Origin: Pseudomonadota bacterium
GTDB lineage: Bacteria > Myxococcota_A > UBA796 > GCA-2862545
Length of the DNA stretch: 64,000 bases
Reading direction: 5' to 3'
Assembly (NCBI GenBank): GCA_023954855.1
Contig: JAGSGY010000002.1
Location: forward strand, 124,001-188,000
Shown: positions 33,535-41,257 of the stretch, piece by piece
Position numbering within the stretch: the stretch's first letter is position 1
Layout: each line of letters opens with the position of its first letter
Position numbers and translations under genes: made by a program
The notes under the pieces: model-generated
The model's input: the letters and a program-made list of their open reading frames with translations, nothing else
Database searches by the model: none
Told to the model about the DNA's origin: nothing

Positions 33535-34608
33535 ATGCTGCGAACCATGCTCTGGTTTGCGCTCACTGCCGCCCTCGCCCAGCCCCTCGCCGACCCAGAA
33601 GGGGAGCCTTCGGGCGCAGGTCTCGAACAGACCCTACTGATCACCACCGGCGCGTCGGTCTGCTCTGGGGTCTACCTAGGCGAAGGCCGGGTGCTCACGG
33701 CGTACCACTGCATTGCAGGAGGAGGGCGGTCGAAGGTCGCCCGCCAGGACGGCACCTTTGCGATCGGCCGAGTGACCCACGCGAGCGTTCGCGATGACCT
33801 GGCCATTCTCGCCGTCGATTTCGTCGGCGAAGGGGCTGTGTTGGCGTCGGCGGCACCCTCGGTGGGCGACGTGGTCCGCACGATCGGGCACCCTTACGCC
33901 GCACAGGCTCCCGGCGGGTTTCTGTATGGAACGCTCCGCTACAGCCTGTCGCAGGGCGTCGTTGCAGCGGTGGGGCCGGTTGCCATCCAGACCACAGCGC
34001 CGGTCAATCCCGGCAACTCCGGTGGACCTGTCTTCGACAGCGAGGGTGAGGTCGTTGGAGTGGTCTCGCGGCGCCTTCGCGGAGACGGGCTTGGCTTTGC
34101 CACTCGCGTCGAACGGGTTCATGAGCTGCTCGAGAGCGGCCGCTCGGCCTCCCCAATCGGCGGGACCTTCGGACTGAATGCGACCGCTGCCGCGTGGAGC
34201 GGGCCGGCGGGTACCCTCGCGGTCGGTGGATTCGCGTACGCTTCGTTTCGCGACCGGGTCGTGTTGTCGGCGAGCGCTGCATTGCCACTCGCCCCTCGCT
34301 GGGACTCGGTGCAGTTTGGCGAGATTGCCTGGGTTCAGACGGAGGCCCACTTCGCCGTGCGTCAGCGGGTGTTCCGCGGGCGGTTCACCGCGCATCTCGA
34401 TGCGTATGGCGGTGTGGGCGAAGTAGTCACCATGACCGGTGACCGCGACACCCTTCGGCGCAGGCGCTCGAGTGCGGTTGCGCCGCTTGCAGGCGCTCGC
34501 ATCGGCTTTGGCAGTATCGTGCTCGATGCCGCCTGGGTCTTCGCAGAAGAACCGGCTGTCCGAGGCCAGATGCGGTTCACCTGGCCTGGAAAGCTGTGGA
34601 TCTTCTGA
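33535..34608 (+). CDS. Secreted trypsin-like serine protease with C-terminal beta-rich domain
   Basis: A 357-residue exported protein. The signal peptide is MLWFALTAALAQP (an ATG four codons earlier is also possible). The trypsin fold (about 28-205) has the triad residues in LTAYHC, DDLAIL and NPGNSGGPV. A Cys just before GVYLG and the Cys in AYHC could form the Cys/His-loop disulfide. From about 215 the sequence is alternating beta (GTLAVGGFAYASF, VVLSASAALPL, AHFAVRQRVF, FTAHLDAYGGV, VLDAAWVFA, MRFTWPGKLWIF) and ends in Phe, as many outer-membrane barrels do. A surface-anchored protease is possible; that tail could equally be a soluble beta domain. The stop abuts the convergent pckA stop. 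Confidence 0.85.
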   Translation: MLRTMLWFALTAALAQPLADPEGEPSGAGLEQTLLITTGASVCSGVYLGEGRVLTAYHCIAGGGRSKVARQDGTFAIGRVTHASVRDDLAILAVDFVGEGAVLASAAPSVGDVVRTIGHPYAAQAPGGFLYGTLRYSLSQGVVAAVGPVAIQTTAPVNPGNSGGPVFDSEGEVVGVVSRRLRGDGLGFATRVERVHELLESGRSASPIGGTFGLNATAAAWSGPAGTLAVGGFAYASFRDRVVLSASAALPLAPRWDSVQFGEIAWVQTEAHFAVRQRVFRGRFTAHLDAYGGVGEVVTMTGDRDTLRRRRSSAVAPLAGARIGFGSIVLDAAWVFAEEPAVRGQMRFTWPGKLWIF

Positions 34609-36402
34609 CTAGGCCTCCGGGGCCACCGCTTCGATGATCTTCGGGTCGACGCCAAAGCGCCCAAGGAAGGCCCGGCGCTCGGCGTGGCGGGTAGCCACCT
34701 CGGCGGCGTACACGTCGGCGTCGTAGGCCTGCTTCGGGTTCAGGATCTCGGCGGGGACGAGCTCGAGAAGGTGCGCGTTCTCGGGAGCGTCGATGTCGAC
34801 GATGTCGTACCCGAAGTCGTTGTCGCGCTTCCAGACCACGTGATCTGCGAAGAGGGCCTCGAGCATCGCGCTGCTGTGGCGGATCTTCACCTTGTGACCC
34901 TTGCCTTCCTTGACGGAGGCGGCGTCGCCGGCGACGTAGCCGGTGTTCATGAGCCAGGTCGTGATGGCTCCCGTCGAGGCGAGGAGCTCGGCGAAGCGCG
35001 TGGCCTGCAGGCCATGCTCGAGAGGGAAGAAGGGCTGGGTGAAGGGCGAGCGAATGCGGCCGCGCTCCTTGCCTGCAGCGGAGGTCTTCGTGGTCTCGCC
35101 GAGCATGAAGTAGCCGGCGGCCTGCTCAGGGCTCGCGAAGCGAACCAGACCCGGCGTAATCGCGAGCTCACCCTCGTCGCGGTTGAGCATGCCCATCGAG
35201 CGAACCGGCGGAATATCGTAGAGGTCCGCCGCATCTGGGATCGAGGAGAGCGGGATGATTGAGCGCCCGTTTCCGGTCCACTGCACGAAGTCCCAGCCGT
35301 CGAGAGGCAGGCCGTTCTCGTCGAGGGTATCCGCGGGGTCGATGTCGCCGGTGATGTAGCGATCGAGGTTTGCCGGGTCGGCACCCGTCAGGATCAGCGT
35401 CTCGCGATGCACGCCAGCCTCGGCCGGAGTGATGCCGATCTTGAAGAAGTCGACGTCGCCCTCGCCATCCTGGTAGGCGTTCTCGAGCCAGGCCACTTCC
35501 GTAACGGAACCGTGGTAGATCGCGGGCTCGGCCTTCTCGGTCAGCCCGAAGGTCTTCGCGAAGCAGCCGTTCTCGGTCACGGACAGCTCACCGTGGGGCC
35601 AGAGCGTGACCATGTCGTCCTGCACTGGCTTCACGCCTTCGCCCTGGTGCGAGAAGGTGGTCGTGGTCTTTCCTGTGCCCGATAGGCCCAGGATCGCGAC
35701 GGTGAGGCGATCATTGGCGAGCAGGACTTCCTTCGCGCCCGCGTGCAGGGTGAGTCCACCCGCGGCGTAGCTATCGGCGCACAGCATGCGCAGCGCGGCC
35801 TTCTTGGACTCGCCGAAGTAGTCGGGACCCATGATGTACGTCACGCGGTTCTCGAGGTCGGCGAAGATGCGCTGTCCGCCGGGGGCGTCAGGGGCGAAGT
35901 TCGGGGTGTACACCACGCGGAACTGCGCGTTGAAGGCGCCGGAGCTGTCATCCTCGACGGCACTACGGGGGAACGAGAGTACCGACTGCATGCCGGCGAT
36001 GTTCGCCCCTTCGAGGGTGTAGAGCCACTGCACGCCGACGGCGCGCGGACCCACACCGAGGTAGCCCTGGACCTCGAGCATCTCGCCTTTCTCGCGAATG
36101 TAGGCGCGCTGCGCTTCGATGAAGGGGGCGACCTCTGCGCGGCTGATCGTCTTGTGCGAGTAGCCCTCGGGGCTGTCGTCGGTGATCACGAAGGTGAACT
36201 TGGCCATCCGGGCCTTGTTTCGGCTCACCTTGTTGAGGCTTCCCCAGGACGTCTTCAAGATCGCCGGAGTGTTCGTCTCGGCGAGAGCCTTGAGATCGGC
36301 CTGTTCGAGGTTCGTGCGGAACGGGACGGCGTAGTCGAGCCAGCCGGGACGCTCCACAGAGAGGGGACGGACGGGGGTGCTGGACTGCGGTTCGCTGTGC
36401 AT
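34609..36402 (-). CDS. pckA: ATP-dependent phosphoenolpyruvate carboxykinase
   Basis: A 597-residue enzyme converting oxaloacetate and ATP to phosphoenolpyruvate, the gluconeogenic entry point. Start ATG at 36400-36402 with a GAGG site. Visible motifs are the P-loop GLSGTGKTTTTF, the HAGAKEVLLAND segment before it, the DDMVTLW metal segment, ENGCFAKTFGL, the Arg/Lys-rich substrate loop, and the C-terminal FTQPFFPLEHGLQATRFAELL block. The protein is longer than E. coli PckA, with an N-terminal extension and insertions. The 101 bases between its start and the upstream lipoprotein stop probably hold its promoter; I cannot identify it. Confidence 0.93.
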   Translation of the reverse strand: MHSEPQSSTPVRPLSVERPGWLDYAVPFRTNLEQADLKALAETNTPAILKTSWGSLNKVSRNKARMAKFTFVITDDSPEGYSHKTISRAEVAPFIEAQRAYIREKGEMLEVQGYLGVGPRAVGVQWLYTLEGANIAGMQSVLSFPRSAVEDDSSGAFNAQFRVVYTPNFAPDAPGGQRIFADLENRVTYIMGPDYFGESKKAALRMLCADSYAAGGLTLHAGAKEVLLANDRLTVAILGLSGTGKTTTTFSHQGEGVKPVQDDMVTLWPHGELSVTENGCFAKTFGLTEKAEPAIYHGSVTEVAWLENAYQDGEGDVDFFKIGITPAEAGVHRETLILTGADPANLDRYITGDIDPADTLDENGLPLDGWDFVQWTGNGRSIIPLSSIPDAADLYDIPPVRSMGMLNRDEGELAITPGLVRFASPEQAAGYFMLGETTKTSAAGKERGRIRSPFTQPFFPLEHGLQATRFAELLASTGAITTWLMNTGYVAGDAASVKEGKGHKVKIRHSSAMLEALFADHVVWKRDNDFGYDIVDIDAPENAHLLELVPAEILNPKQAYDADVYAAEVATRHAERRAFLGRFGVDPKIIEAVAPEA

Positions 36403-36503
36403 AGGGGACCTCAGGGATGGCGCGACTCGTAACGCGGGTAGGCGTGGGCCCCAACAGGCATGGCGGGTGTTTTCCTGCCTGTTGCACAACGGTGAGGGCT
36501 ATG

Positions 36504-37247
36504 TCATCGCGCGGGTCCAGACTGGCTTATCGCGCGTCGGCTAATCGCCGCCGCGAGCTCCGACATGGCCTTTCCGAACAGGATGTTGAGCCGGCTTCGC
36601 GTGGACTCTCCAGGCCGGGCGTTCGTCGCTGTCTCGGCCTGCTGCCCGTATTCGGTGGACTCGACGCAGCCCCCAGAAGTGCAGTACGCCATGGACGCTC
36701 GGGCATACCCGACGAGCGGGGCAGCGCTGTGCTCCCGCACTGTGCGTGTTTGGACTTGGTTCCCCCACGATGAGATCGGGTAGGTCCAGCGCTTGGAGAC
36801 CAGGAATCCGGAGCCATAGCCGTGATCGAGGCGTACCCAGAGCAGCGCGCCCTGACTGGGCTCGGCGGGGGTCTCGCCGCAGCTTCCACTGACCTCCACC
36901 GATGCGAAGTGGCCGGAGCGCGACAGCCCGACGCGGAGGGACTCAGCTAAGAGAACGGCGGGACGGGTTCCATCGCCGGCGTCGTCCCCGGGAGCGATGG
37001 GAGCCAACCCGATGTCGCGGGTGATCACGGATCCACGGTGGTGGGTGAACTCATACACATCGGCGAAGGTCCAGCCGGCCGTGCCTGCGATGCGCCCGCG
37101 TCGCTCTGGTTGTGCTCGGACATCGACGGGCACACAGATCGTGAGGTCGGGGCCCACGGTTGCCTGCTTTCCCAAGGTTGGTGGAGCGATGATGCCCTTG
37201 GTCGTGCAGCCTGCGGTCAGCACAGCGATGGCGAGCCAGCGAGTCAT
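36504..37247 (-). CDS. Lipoprotein of unknown function (last of three coupled envelope genes)
   Basis: A 247-residue protein with a lipoprotein signal (MTRWLAIAVLTAGC, lipobox TAGC). The body has alternating strands and several Gly-rich turns (TICVPVDVRAQPERRGRIAG), a possible amphipathic helix (LLAESLRVGLSRSGHFASVEV) and a Cys-rich AYCTSGGCVES segment near the C-terminus. The start overlaps the upstream gene by ATGA. I recognise no family; the pattern of an LPS-assembly or secretion accessory lipoprotein is possible but not supported beyond general form. Confidence 0.78.
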   Translation of the reverse strand: MTRWLAIAVLTAGCTTKGIIAPPTLGKQATVGPDLTICVPVDVRAQPERRGRIAGTAGWTFADVYEFTHHRGSVITRDIGLAPIAPGDDAGDGTRPAVLLAESLRVGLSRSGHFASVEVSGSCGETPAEPSQGALLWVRLDHGYGSGFLVSKRWTYPISSWGNQVQTRTVREHSAAPLVGYARASMAYCTSGGCVESTEYGQQAETATNARPGESTRSRLNILFGKAMSELAAAISRRAISQSGPAR

Positions 37248-37789
37248 TGGACTTCTCCGGCGAGGGCGACGGTCTCGGCTGCAAGCCCCTTGCCGATCCG
37301 GGCGAGCATCTCATCGGCACTGTTCCCGCAGGACTCTTCGGTGATCGTGAACCGAATTCGGCGCTGTCCCGACGCATGAAAACTCACGAGGGCTTCGACG
37401 AAGGCGTACTCCCCGGCGGCCACCGCGCCCATGCGAACGGGGTAGCACCCCGTGTAGAGGCGCTCGATCACGACAGTCACGGGAATGCGGGCGCCAGCGT
37501 TGCCCCCTACGGCTCCGTGAAAGGCGTCGTTTAGCGTGGTGGGGACCTGCTGCTCGAGGACGTCAGAGCGCAAGATCTGCCGGGCAGCGGTGAACTCGAC
37601 GGCGATGGGGTCGGGTGCGACAGACCGCAACGAGGGAATGCCAAACCCGGATGGAAGGCGGCCGGCAGGGGCGATCGGTGATGGCTCAGCGAGATCCGCC
37701 TCCGTCATCGGGTAGGGCACCGCTGGCGCATGCGCGAGGTGCACACCTACGCAGCCGGTGAGGGCGAGGAAGAGGAGGCTAGAACGCAC
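37244..37789 (-). CDS. Lipoprotein of unknown function (second of three coupled envelope genes)
   Basis: A 181-residue protein starting at the GTG at 37787-37789, which lies 11 bases inside the upstream gene; longer ATG versions would cover that gene almost entirely. Signal VRSSLLFLALTGCVG has the lipobox LTGC. The mature part has a Pro-rich linker, then AVEFTAARQILRSDVLEQQV, a beta region VTVVIERLYTGCYPVRMGAVAAGEYAFVEALVSF and a C-terminal helix. It shares with the downstream lipoprotein the layout of a Cys-containing beta domain followed by a helix. Overlaps the next gene by ATGA. Function unknown. Confidence 0.75.
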   Translation of the reverse strand: MRSSLLFLALTGCVGVHLAHAPAVPYPMTEADLAEPSPIAPAGRLPSGFGIPSLRSVAPDPIAVEFTAARQILRSDVLEQQVPTTLNDAFHGAVGGNAGARIPVTVVIERLYTGCYPVRMGAVAAGEYAFVEALVSFHASGQRRIRFTITEESCGNSADEMLARIGKGLAAETVALAGEVQ

Positions 37790-38246
37790 GGACGACGACT
37801 CCAAGCTCTGCAGACAGTCCCGCCGTTCCCGCGAGTCCACGTAGGCGAATCGCAAAGCGCCCATCGTGGACGGGGCTGATGTCCCCGCCGATCCCAATCT
37901 GGACGGCACTGAAGTCGAGTACCGGGGTGCGAAGCAGGAAGTCGAGATTCCAGATGTGCTGGAGTGAAAACGCTCGCCAGTTCCAAGTGAGGACCGGGCC
38001 ATGGGCCAGGGCCTGTGGTGTCGCACCGACGCCGACCGCGAAGGTGTTGCCGAAGCGAACCTCGGCCAGAACGATGCCGGTGGGCTCGCCAGAGTTGTTC
38101 ACTCCGCCGAGCACCGAGAGGTCCAAGTGCGGAAGGAACAGTGGGTCAGAGTGGTAGCTGTTGAGCCGTGACCGATCGGGGGGCGGAAGCGGAGGCAAGG
38201 CGTCGGGTACGGGCTGCGCGAGTGCTGTCGCGAGCAGGATCCACAT
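37779..38246 (-). CDS. Small exported beta-rich protein, possibly an outer-membrane barrel
   Basis: A 155-residue protein with a signal peptide (MWILLATALAQPVPDA), a Pro-rich start, and repeated short amphipathic strands (HLDLSVLGGVN, GIVLAEVRFGNTFAVGVGA, PVLTWNWRAFSL, FSAVQIGIGGDISP, RFAIRLRGLAGTAG, SAELGVVVRAF). It ends in Phe, consistent with an eight-stranded outer-membrane barrel. First of the three coupled envelope genes. The upstream hairpin (38267-38290) isolates it from the lipoprotein at 38312. Function not recognised. Confidence 0.78.
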   Translation of the reverse strand: MWILLATALAQPVPDALPPLPPPDRSRLNSYHSDPLFLPHLDLSVLGGVNNSGEPTGIVLAEVRFGNTFAVGVGATPQALAHGPVLTWNWRAFSLQHIWNLDFLLRTPVLDFSAVQIGIGGDISPVHDGRFAIRLRGLAGTAGLSAELGVVVRAF

Positions 38247-38266
38247 CGTGTCTTCCCCAAAGAGAG

Positions 38267-38290
38267 AGCGCCCAGCCGAGGCTGAGCGCT
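38267..38290 (-). terminator. Probable transcription terminator hairpin
   Basis: AGCGC and GCGCT flank CAGCC/GGCTG with one mismatch, a strong stem of about ten pairs with a tiny loop. On the minus strand it is followed by CTCTCTTTGG, a partial T-rich run. It sits between the lipoprotein at 38312-39211 and the next minus-strand gene. Confidence 0.55.
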
Positions 38291-38311
38291 GCTCGAGTCA
38301 AAGGACCGCGT

Positions 38312-39211
38312 CTAGTCGAGGGCCTTGACGTCGAAGAAGTGCACCTCGAAGGGCAGGATCATCGCGATCTCGCGGCCAGAGTCGGACGTGGCGATAGACT
38401 CGGAGGGCGTGGGCGTCGGAAGCGAAGAGCTGAGCTCGCCGGTCGCGCCGGAGAAGGTCATCAGCTCGCCGCTGCCATTGCCGTGAGCCACCATGACGGC
38501 GGCGTTTCCGGCGAGCACGTCGAGGTCGACGACGTCGCCACTGAGCTCGACCGACCAGCGCTCGGTGCCGTCGAGGCTGAAGGCGGACAGGGTTGATCCG
38601 CTCGCGGTGTACGCGGCGTTCTCGAGCTCATCGAGGGCCACGTGCGAGGCGGCGCCGAGGTTGTGCCGATCACCGCTCTGCGAGACCAGGAAGCCCTCGG
38701 CGTTCGCGGCGACCGCGACGACGTCGAGGTTACCGGAGGTCGCGACTTCGGCGCCGACACAGGCGTCGTCAGAGATGCGCACGTCGGATGCGTTGGCGGT
38801 GTGGAAGGTCAGGTTGCAGCCCTGGAAGGCGTCGAGGGTGGCGGTGCCACCAGCGGTGAAGCCAGCGTCCTGCAGGCTCGGCGCGAGAACGTCGGGCTCC
38901 CAGCTGTCGTTGCCCATGCCGGGAACGTAGAAGGCCACGCCCATCGAGTTGGCCACGAGTGCCTCGCCGTCGTGCGCGTCGACCACCTGGTCATCCTCGT
39001 CGACGACATCGACGTCCTCTTCGATGTTGCCCGTCTCGGGGTCGATCGCGCAGGTGACGCCGGACATGCCCGTCTGTGCGCTGTCATCGTCGGTGTAGGC
39101 GATGCCTCGAGCGTCGACGCTGAGGTCGGCGGTGTGCTCGAAAGCCAGGTCGCCAGGCGTACAGCCCGTGGTGGCGAGGAGCGCGAGAGAGGTGAGGAAA
39201 GCGGTACGCAT
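38312..39211 (-). CDS. Lipoprotein with propeller-like repeats
   Basis: A 299-residue protein from the ATG at 39209-39211, with an AGGAG site. Lipoprotein signal MRTAFLTSLALLATTGC (lipobox TTGC). The mature chain is acidic, with a Asp-rich stretch EEDVDVVDEDDQVVDAHDGE. Repeated short blades such as NLDVVAVAANAEGFLVSQSG, HVALDELENAAYTASGSTLSAFSLDG and VVDLDVLAGNAAVMVAHGNG resemble a WD40/PQQ-like beta propeller. The gene is isolated: a hairpin follows it and a possible sigma-54 element precedes it. No function assigned. Confidence 0.8.
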   Translation of the reverse strand: MRTAFLTSLALLATTGCTPGDLAFEHTADLSVDARGIAYTDDDSAQTGMSGVTCAIDPETGNIEEDVDVVDEDDQVVDAHDGEALVANSMGVAFYVPGMGNDSWEPDVLAPSLQDAGFTAGGTATLDAFQGCNLTFHTANASDVRISDDACVGAEVATSGNLDVVAVAANAEGFLVSQSGDRHNLGAASHVALDELENAAYTASGSTLSAFSLDGTERWSVELSGDVVDLDVLAGNAAVMVAHGNGSGELMTFSGATGELSSSLPTPTPSESIATSDSGREIAMILPFEVHFFDVKALD

Positions 39212-39238
39212 GGGAACTCCTGAGTTCACGACAGCACT

Positions 39239-39254
39239 TGCAGGCATCATGCCA
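39239..39254 (-). promoter_or_regulatory. Possible sigma-54 promoter
   Basis: On the minus strand TGGCATGATGCCTGCA has GG and GC separated by ten bases, the -24/-12 layout of sigma-54 promoters, and places a start about 17 bases before the lipoprotein ATG. The same bases form a palindrome (GGCAT-G-ATGCC), so a chance match or an operator is possible. Confidence 0.35.
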
Positions 39255-39432
39255 AGCTCATGGGGGCGGTGGCAAGCTGAATTGTGTCTTGGCGGGACAA
39301 GACGCGCCCCACATCCACGACATTCATGTCCCGGCATCGATTTCTTGTCGCTTACGCCGAATTTCAAGTGGAGCATCGGCGATCATCGGGGGCCGCGGGG
39401 GCTCGGGGAGCAGGACCGGTTACGCCGCGGTC

Positions 39433-40017
39433 ATGGAACGACGTCTACTCGCAGCAGCTCTTGTCCTCGGCCTTGGTGTGGCCGTTCTCCTCGGAATTCG
39501 TGGAGGCCCGGCATCGGACCCAGGGGAGGAGGTGGATCGTCTGGTGGCCGAGGCCCGGGTGCTCTTCGAGGAGAAGGCCGACATCGATGGCACTCTGGCC
39601 CTGCTTGACCAGGCCATCGTCCTGAAGCCTGACATGCACGTGCTCTACCAGCGAAAGGGCGAGGTTTTGAGCACGGCCCGCCGTGATGAAGATGCCCTGA
39701 TCGTCCTCGAGAAGGCCCTCGAGATGGACCGAGAAGACTGGGAGTCGTATCGGTTGCTGATGACCGTCTGGAGCCGCACGGACATGTGTGCCAAGGCCAC
39801 CGAAGAGGTCGAGGACTACCTAGAACGCCACCCAGAGCACGCTAAGGCGTACTACGCGCGAGGCTTCTGCCACTACAAGGAGAAGCGCTGGGACGAGGCC
39901 TTTGCCGATGTGACGCGTGCCTGCGAGCTGGGACATCAGCCGGGCTGCGACATGGCAGAGAAGCGGGGTAGGCCCGCCAAGGTGCTCTCGGTCGAGCGGA
40001 AGTCCGTGCCCGAGTGA
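39433..40017 (+). CDS. TPR protein with N-terminal membrane anchor
   Basis: A 194-residue protein from the ATG at 39433 (MERRLLAAALVLGLGVAVLLG); earlier in-frame ATGs add an unlikely His/Arg-rich head. An N-terminal hydrophobic segment (signal anchor) is followed by about four TPR-like helix pairs (EEVDRLVAEARVLFEEKADIDGTLALLDQAI, LYQRKGEVLSTARRDEDALIVLEKAL, SYRLLMTVWSRTDMCAKATEEVEDYL, AYYARGFCHYKEKRWDEAFADV). Probably periplasmic and part of a protein assembly. Convergent with the thiolase gene 28 bases away. The 221-base divergent region before it holds no gene. Confidence 0.82.
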   Translation: MERRLLAAALVLGLGVAVLLGIRGGPASDPGEEVDRLVAEARVLFEEKADIDGTLALLDQAIVLKPDMHVLYQRKGEVLSTARRDEDALIVLEKALEMDREDWESYRLLMTVWSRTDMCAKATEEVEDYLERHPEHAKAYYARGFCHYKEKRWDEAFADVTRACELGHQPGCDMAEKRGRPAKVLSVERKSVPE

Positions 40018-40045
40018 CGCCGAAACGCCACTCGGGACCCGGGTA

Positions 40046-41242
40046 CTAGACAGCCTCAACGATGACGGCGATGCCCTGACCGCCGCCGATGCAGGCGGAG
40101 GCCATTCCATACTTCTCGCCGCGGCGACGCAGCTCATGGATGATCGTGGCCGTGATGCGGGCCCCGGACGCGCCGAGCGGGTGCGCCTGTGCGATCGCGC
40201 CACCGTTCACGTTGGTGATGCTGCGGTCGAGTCCGAGTTCGCGCTCGACGGCGATGTACTGCGGTGCGAAGGCTTCGTTGACTTCGACGAGCGCCATGTC
40301 GTCGAGGCCGAGGCCTGAGGTCTCGAAGGCGCGACGCGCAGCGGGTGCGGGTCCGATGCCCATCTTCGTCGGGTCGCAACCCGCCACGCCCCAGCCCACG
40401 AGCTTGGCGATCGGCGTGAGGCCACGCGCCTCGGCCCAGGCAGCGTCAGCGACGACGAGGGAAGCGGCGCCATCACCGATGCCCGAGGCGTTGCCGGCGG
40501 TGACCAGGCCATTTTTCTTGAACACAGGGCGGAGCTTGCCGAGGGCCTCGAGACTCGCCGCACGGGGGTGCTCGTCGACCTTGAACTCGACGGTGCCCTT
40601 GCGGCTCTTCAGCTCGAGGGGGACGATCTCGTCGTCGAAGCGGCCAGCCTCCTGGGCTTCGGCCCAGCGGGTCTGCGACAGCAGTGCGTACTCGTCGGCG
40701 TCTTCGCGGCTGATCTTGTACTGCTCGGCGAGGTTCTCGGCGGTCATCGCCATGGGGAGCGAGGTGTACGAGTCGGTCAGGCACTCCCAGAGGGTGTCGA
40801 CCATCTTAGGGGCGCGCCCGAAGCGAGCTGCGCCATCGCGGAGTCCGTAGGTGGCGTGAGGCGCCTGGGACATCGACTCAGTGCCGCCGCAGAGCACGGC
40901 GTTCGCCTGGCCAGTCAGGATCTGCTCAGCGGCGCTGATCACGGACTGGAAGCCCGAGCCACAGAGGCGGTTGAGCGTGAGGGCGGGGACGTGGTCCGGC
41001 GTGCCCGCGCGCAAGCCAACGTGGCGAGCCAGGTAGATGGCATCCGAGGCGGTCTGGAGCACGTTGCCGTAAATCACGTGGTCGACGTCGGCGGCAGTGA
41101 TGCCCGCGCGCTCGAGGGCGGCCGTGGCGGTCGGCACGGCGAGGTCGGTCGCCGAGAGGCCCTTGAGCGAACCCGAGAAGGTGCCAAAAGCGGTGCGAAC
41201 GCCGGAGAGGATCACGATCTCGCGGGATCGAATGTCGAGCAT
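40046..41242 (-). CDS. Acetyl-CoA acetyltransferase (thiolase)
   Basis: A 398-residue thiolase. Nucleophile Cys in NRLCGSGFQS, the NEAFAPQ and GGAIAQAHPLGASGAR blocks with the catalytic His, and the second Cys in SACIGGGQG are all present. In the biosynthetic direction it condenses two acetyl-CoA to acetoacetyl-CoA, the feed step of the mevalonate route, whose other genes are just upstream on the same strand. It is the last gene of that run, 15 bases after the isopropylmalate dehydrogenase-family gene. A degradative beta-ketothiolase role cannot be excluded. Confidence 0.93.
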   Translation of the reverse strand: MLDIRSREIVILSGVRTAFGTFSGSLKGLSATDLAVPTATAALERAGITAADVDHVIYGNVLQTASDAIYLARHVGLRAGTPDHVPALTLNRLCGSGFQSVISAAEQILTGQANAVLCGGTESMSQAPHATYGLRDGAARFGRAPKMVDTLWECLTDSYTSLPMAMTAENLAEQYKISREDADEYALLSQTRWAEAQEAGRFDDEIVPLELKSRKGTVEFKVDEHPRAASLEALGKLRPVFKKNGLVTAGNASGIGDGAASLVVADAAWAEARGLTPIAKLVGWGVAGCDPTKMGIGPAPAARRAFETSGLGLDDMALVEVNEAFAPQYIAVERELGLDRSITNVNGGAIAQAHPLGASGARITATIIHELRRRGEKYGMASACIGGGQGIAVIVEAV

Positions 41243-41257
41243 AAGAACTCCAGGTCT

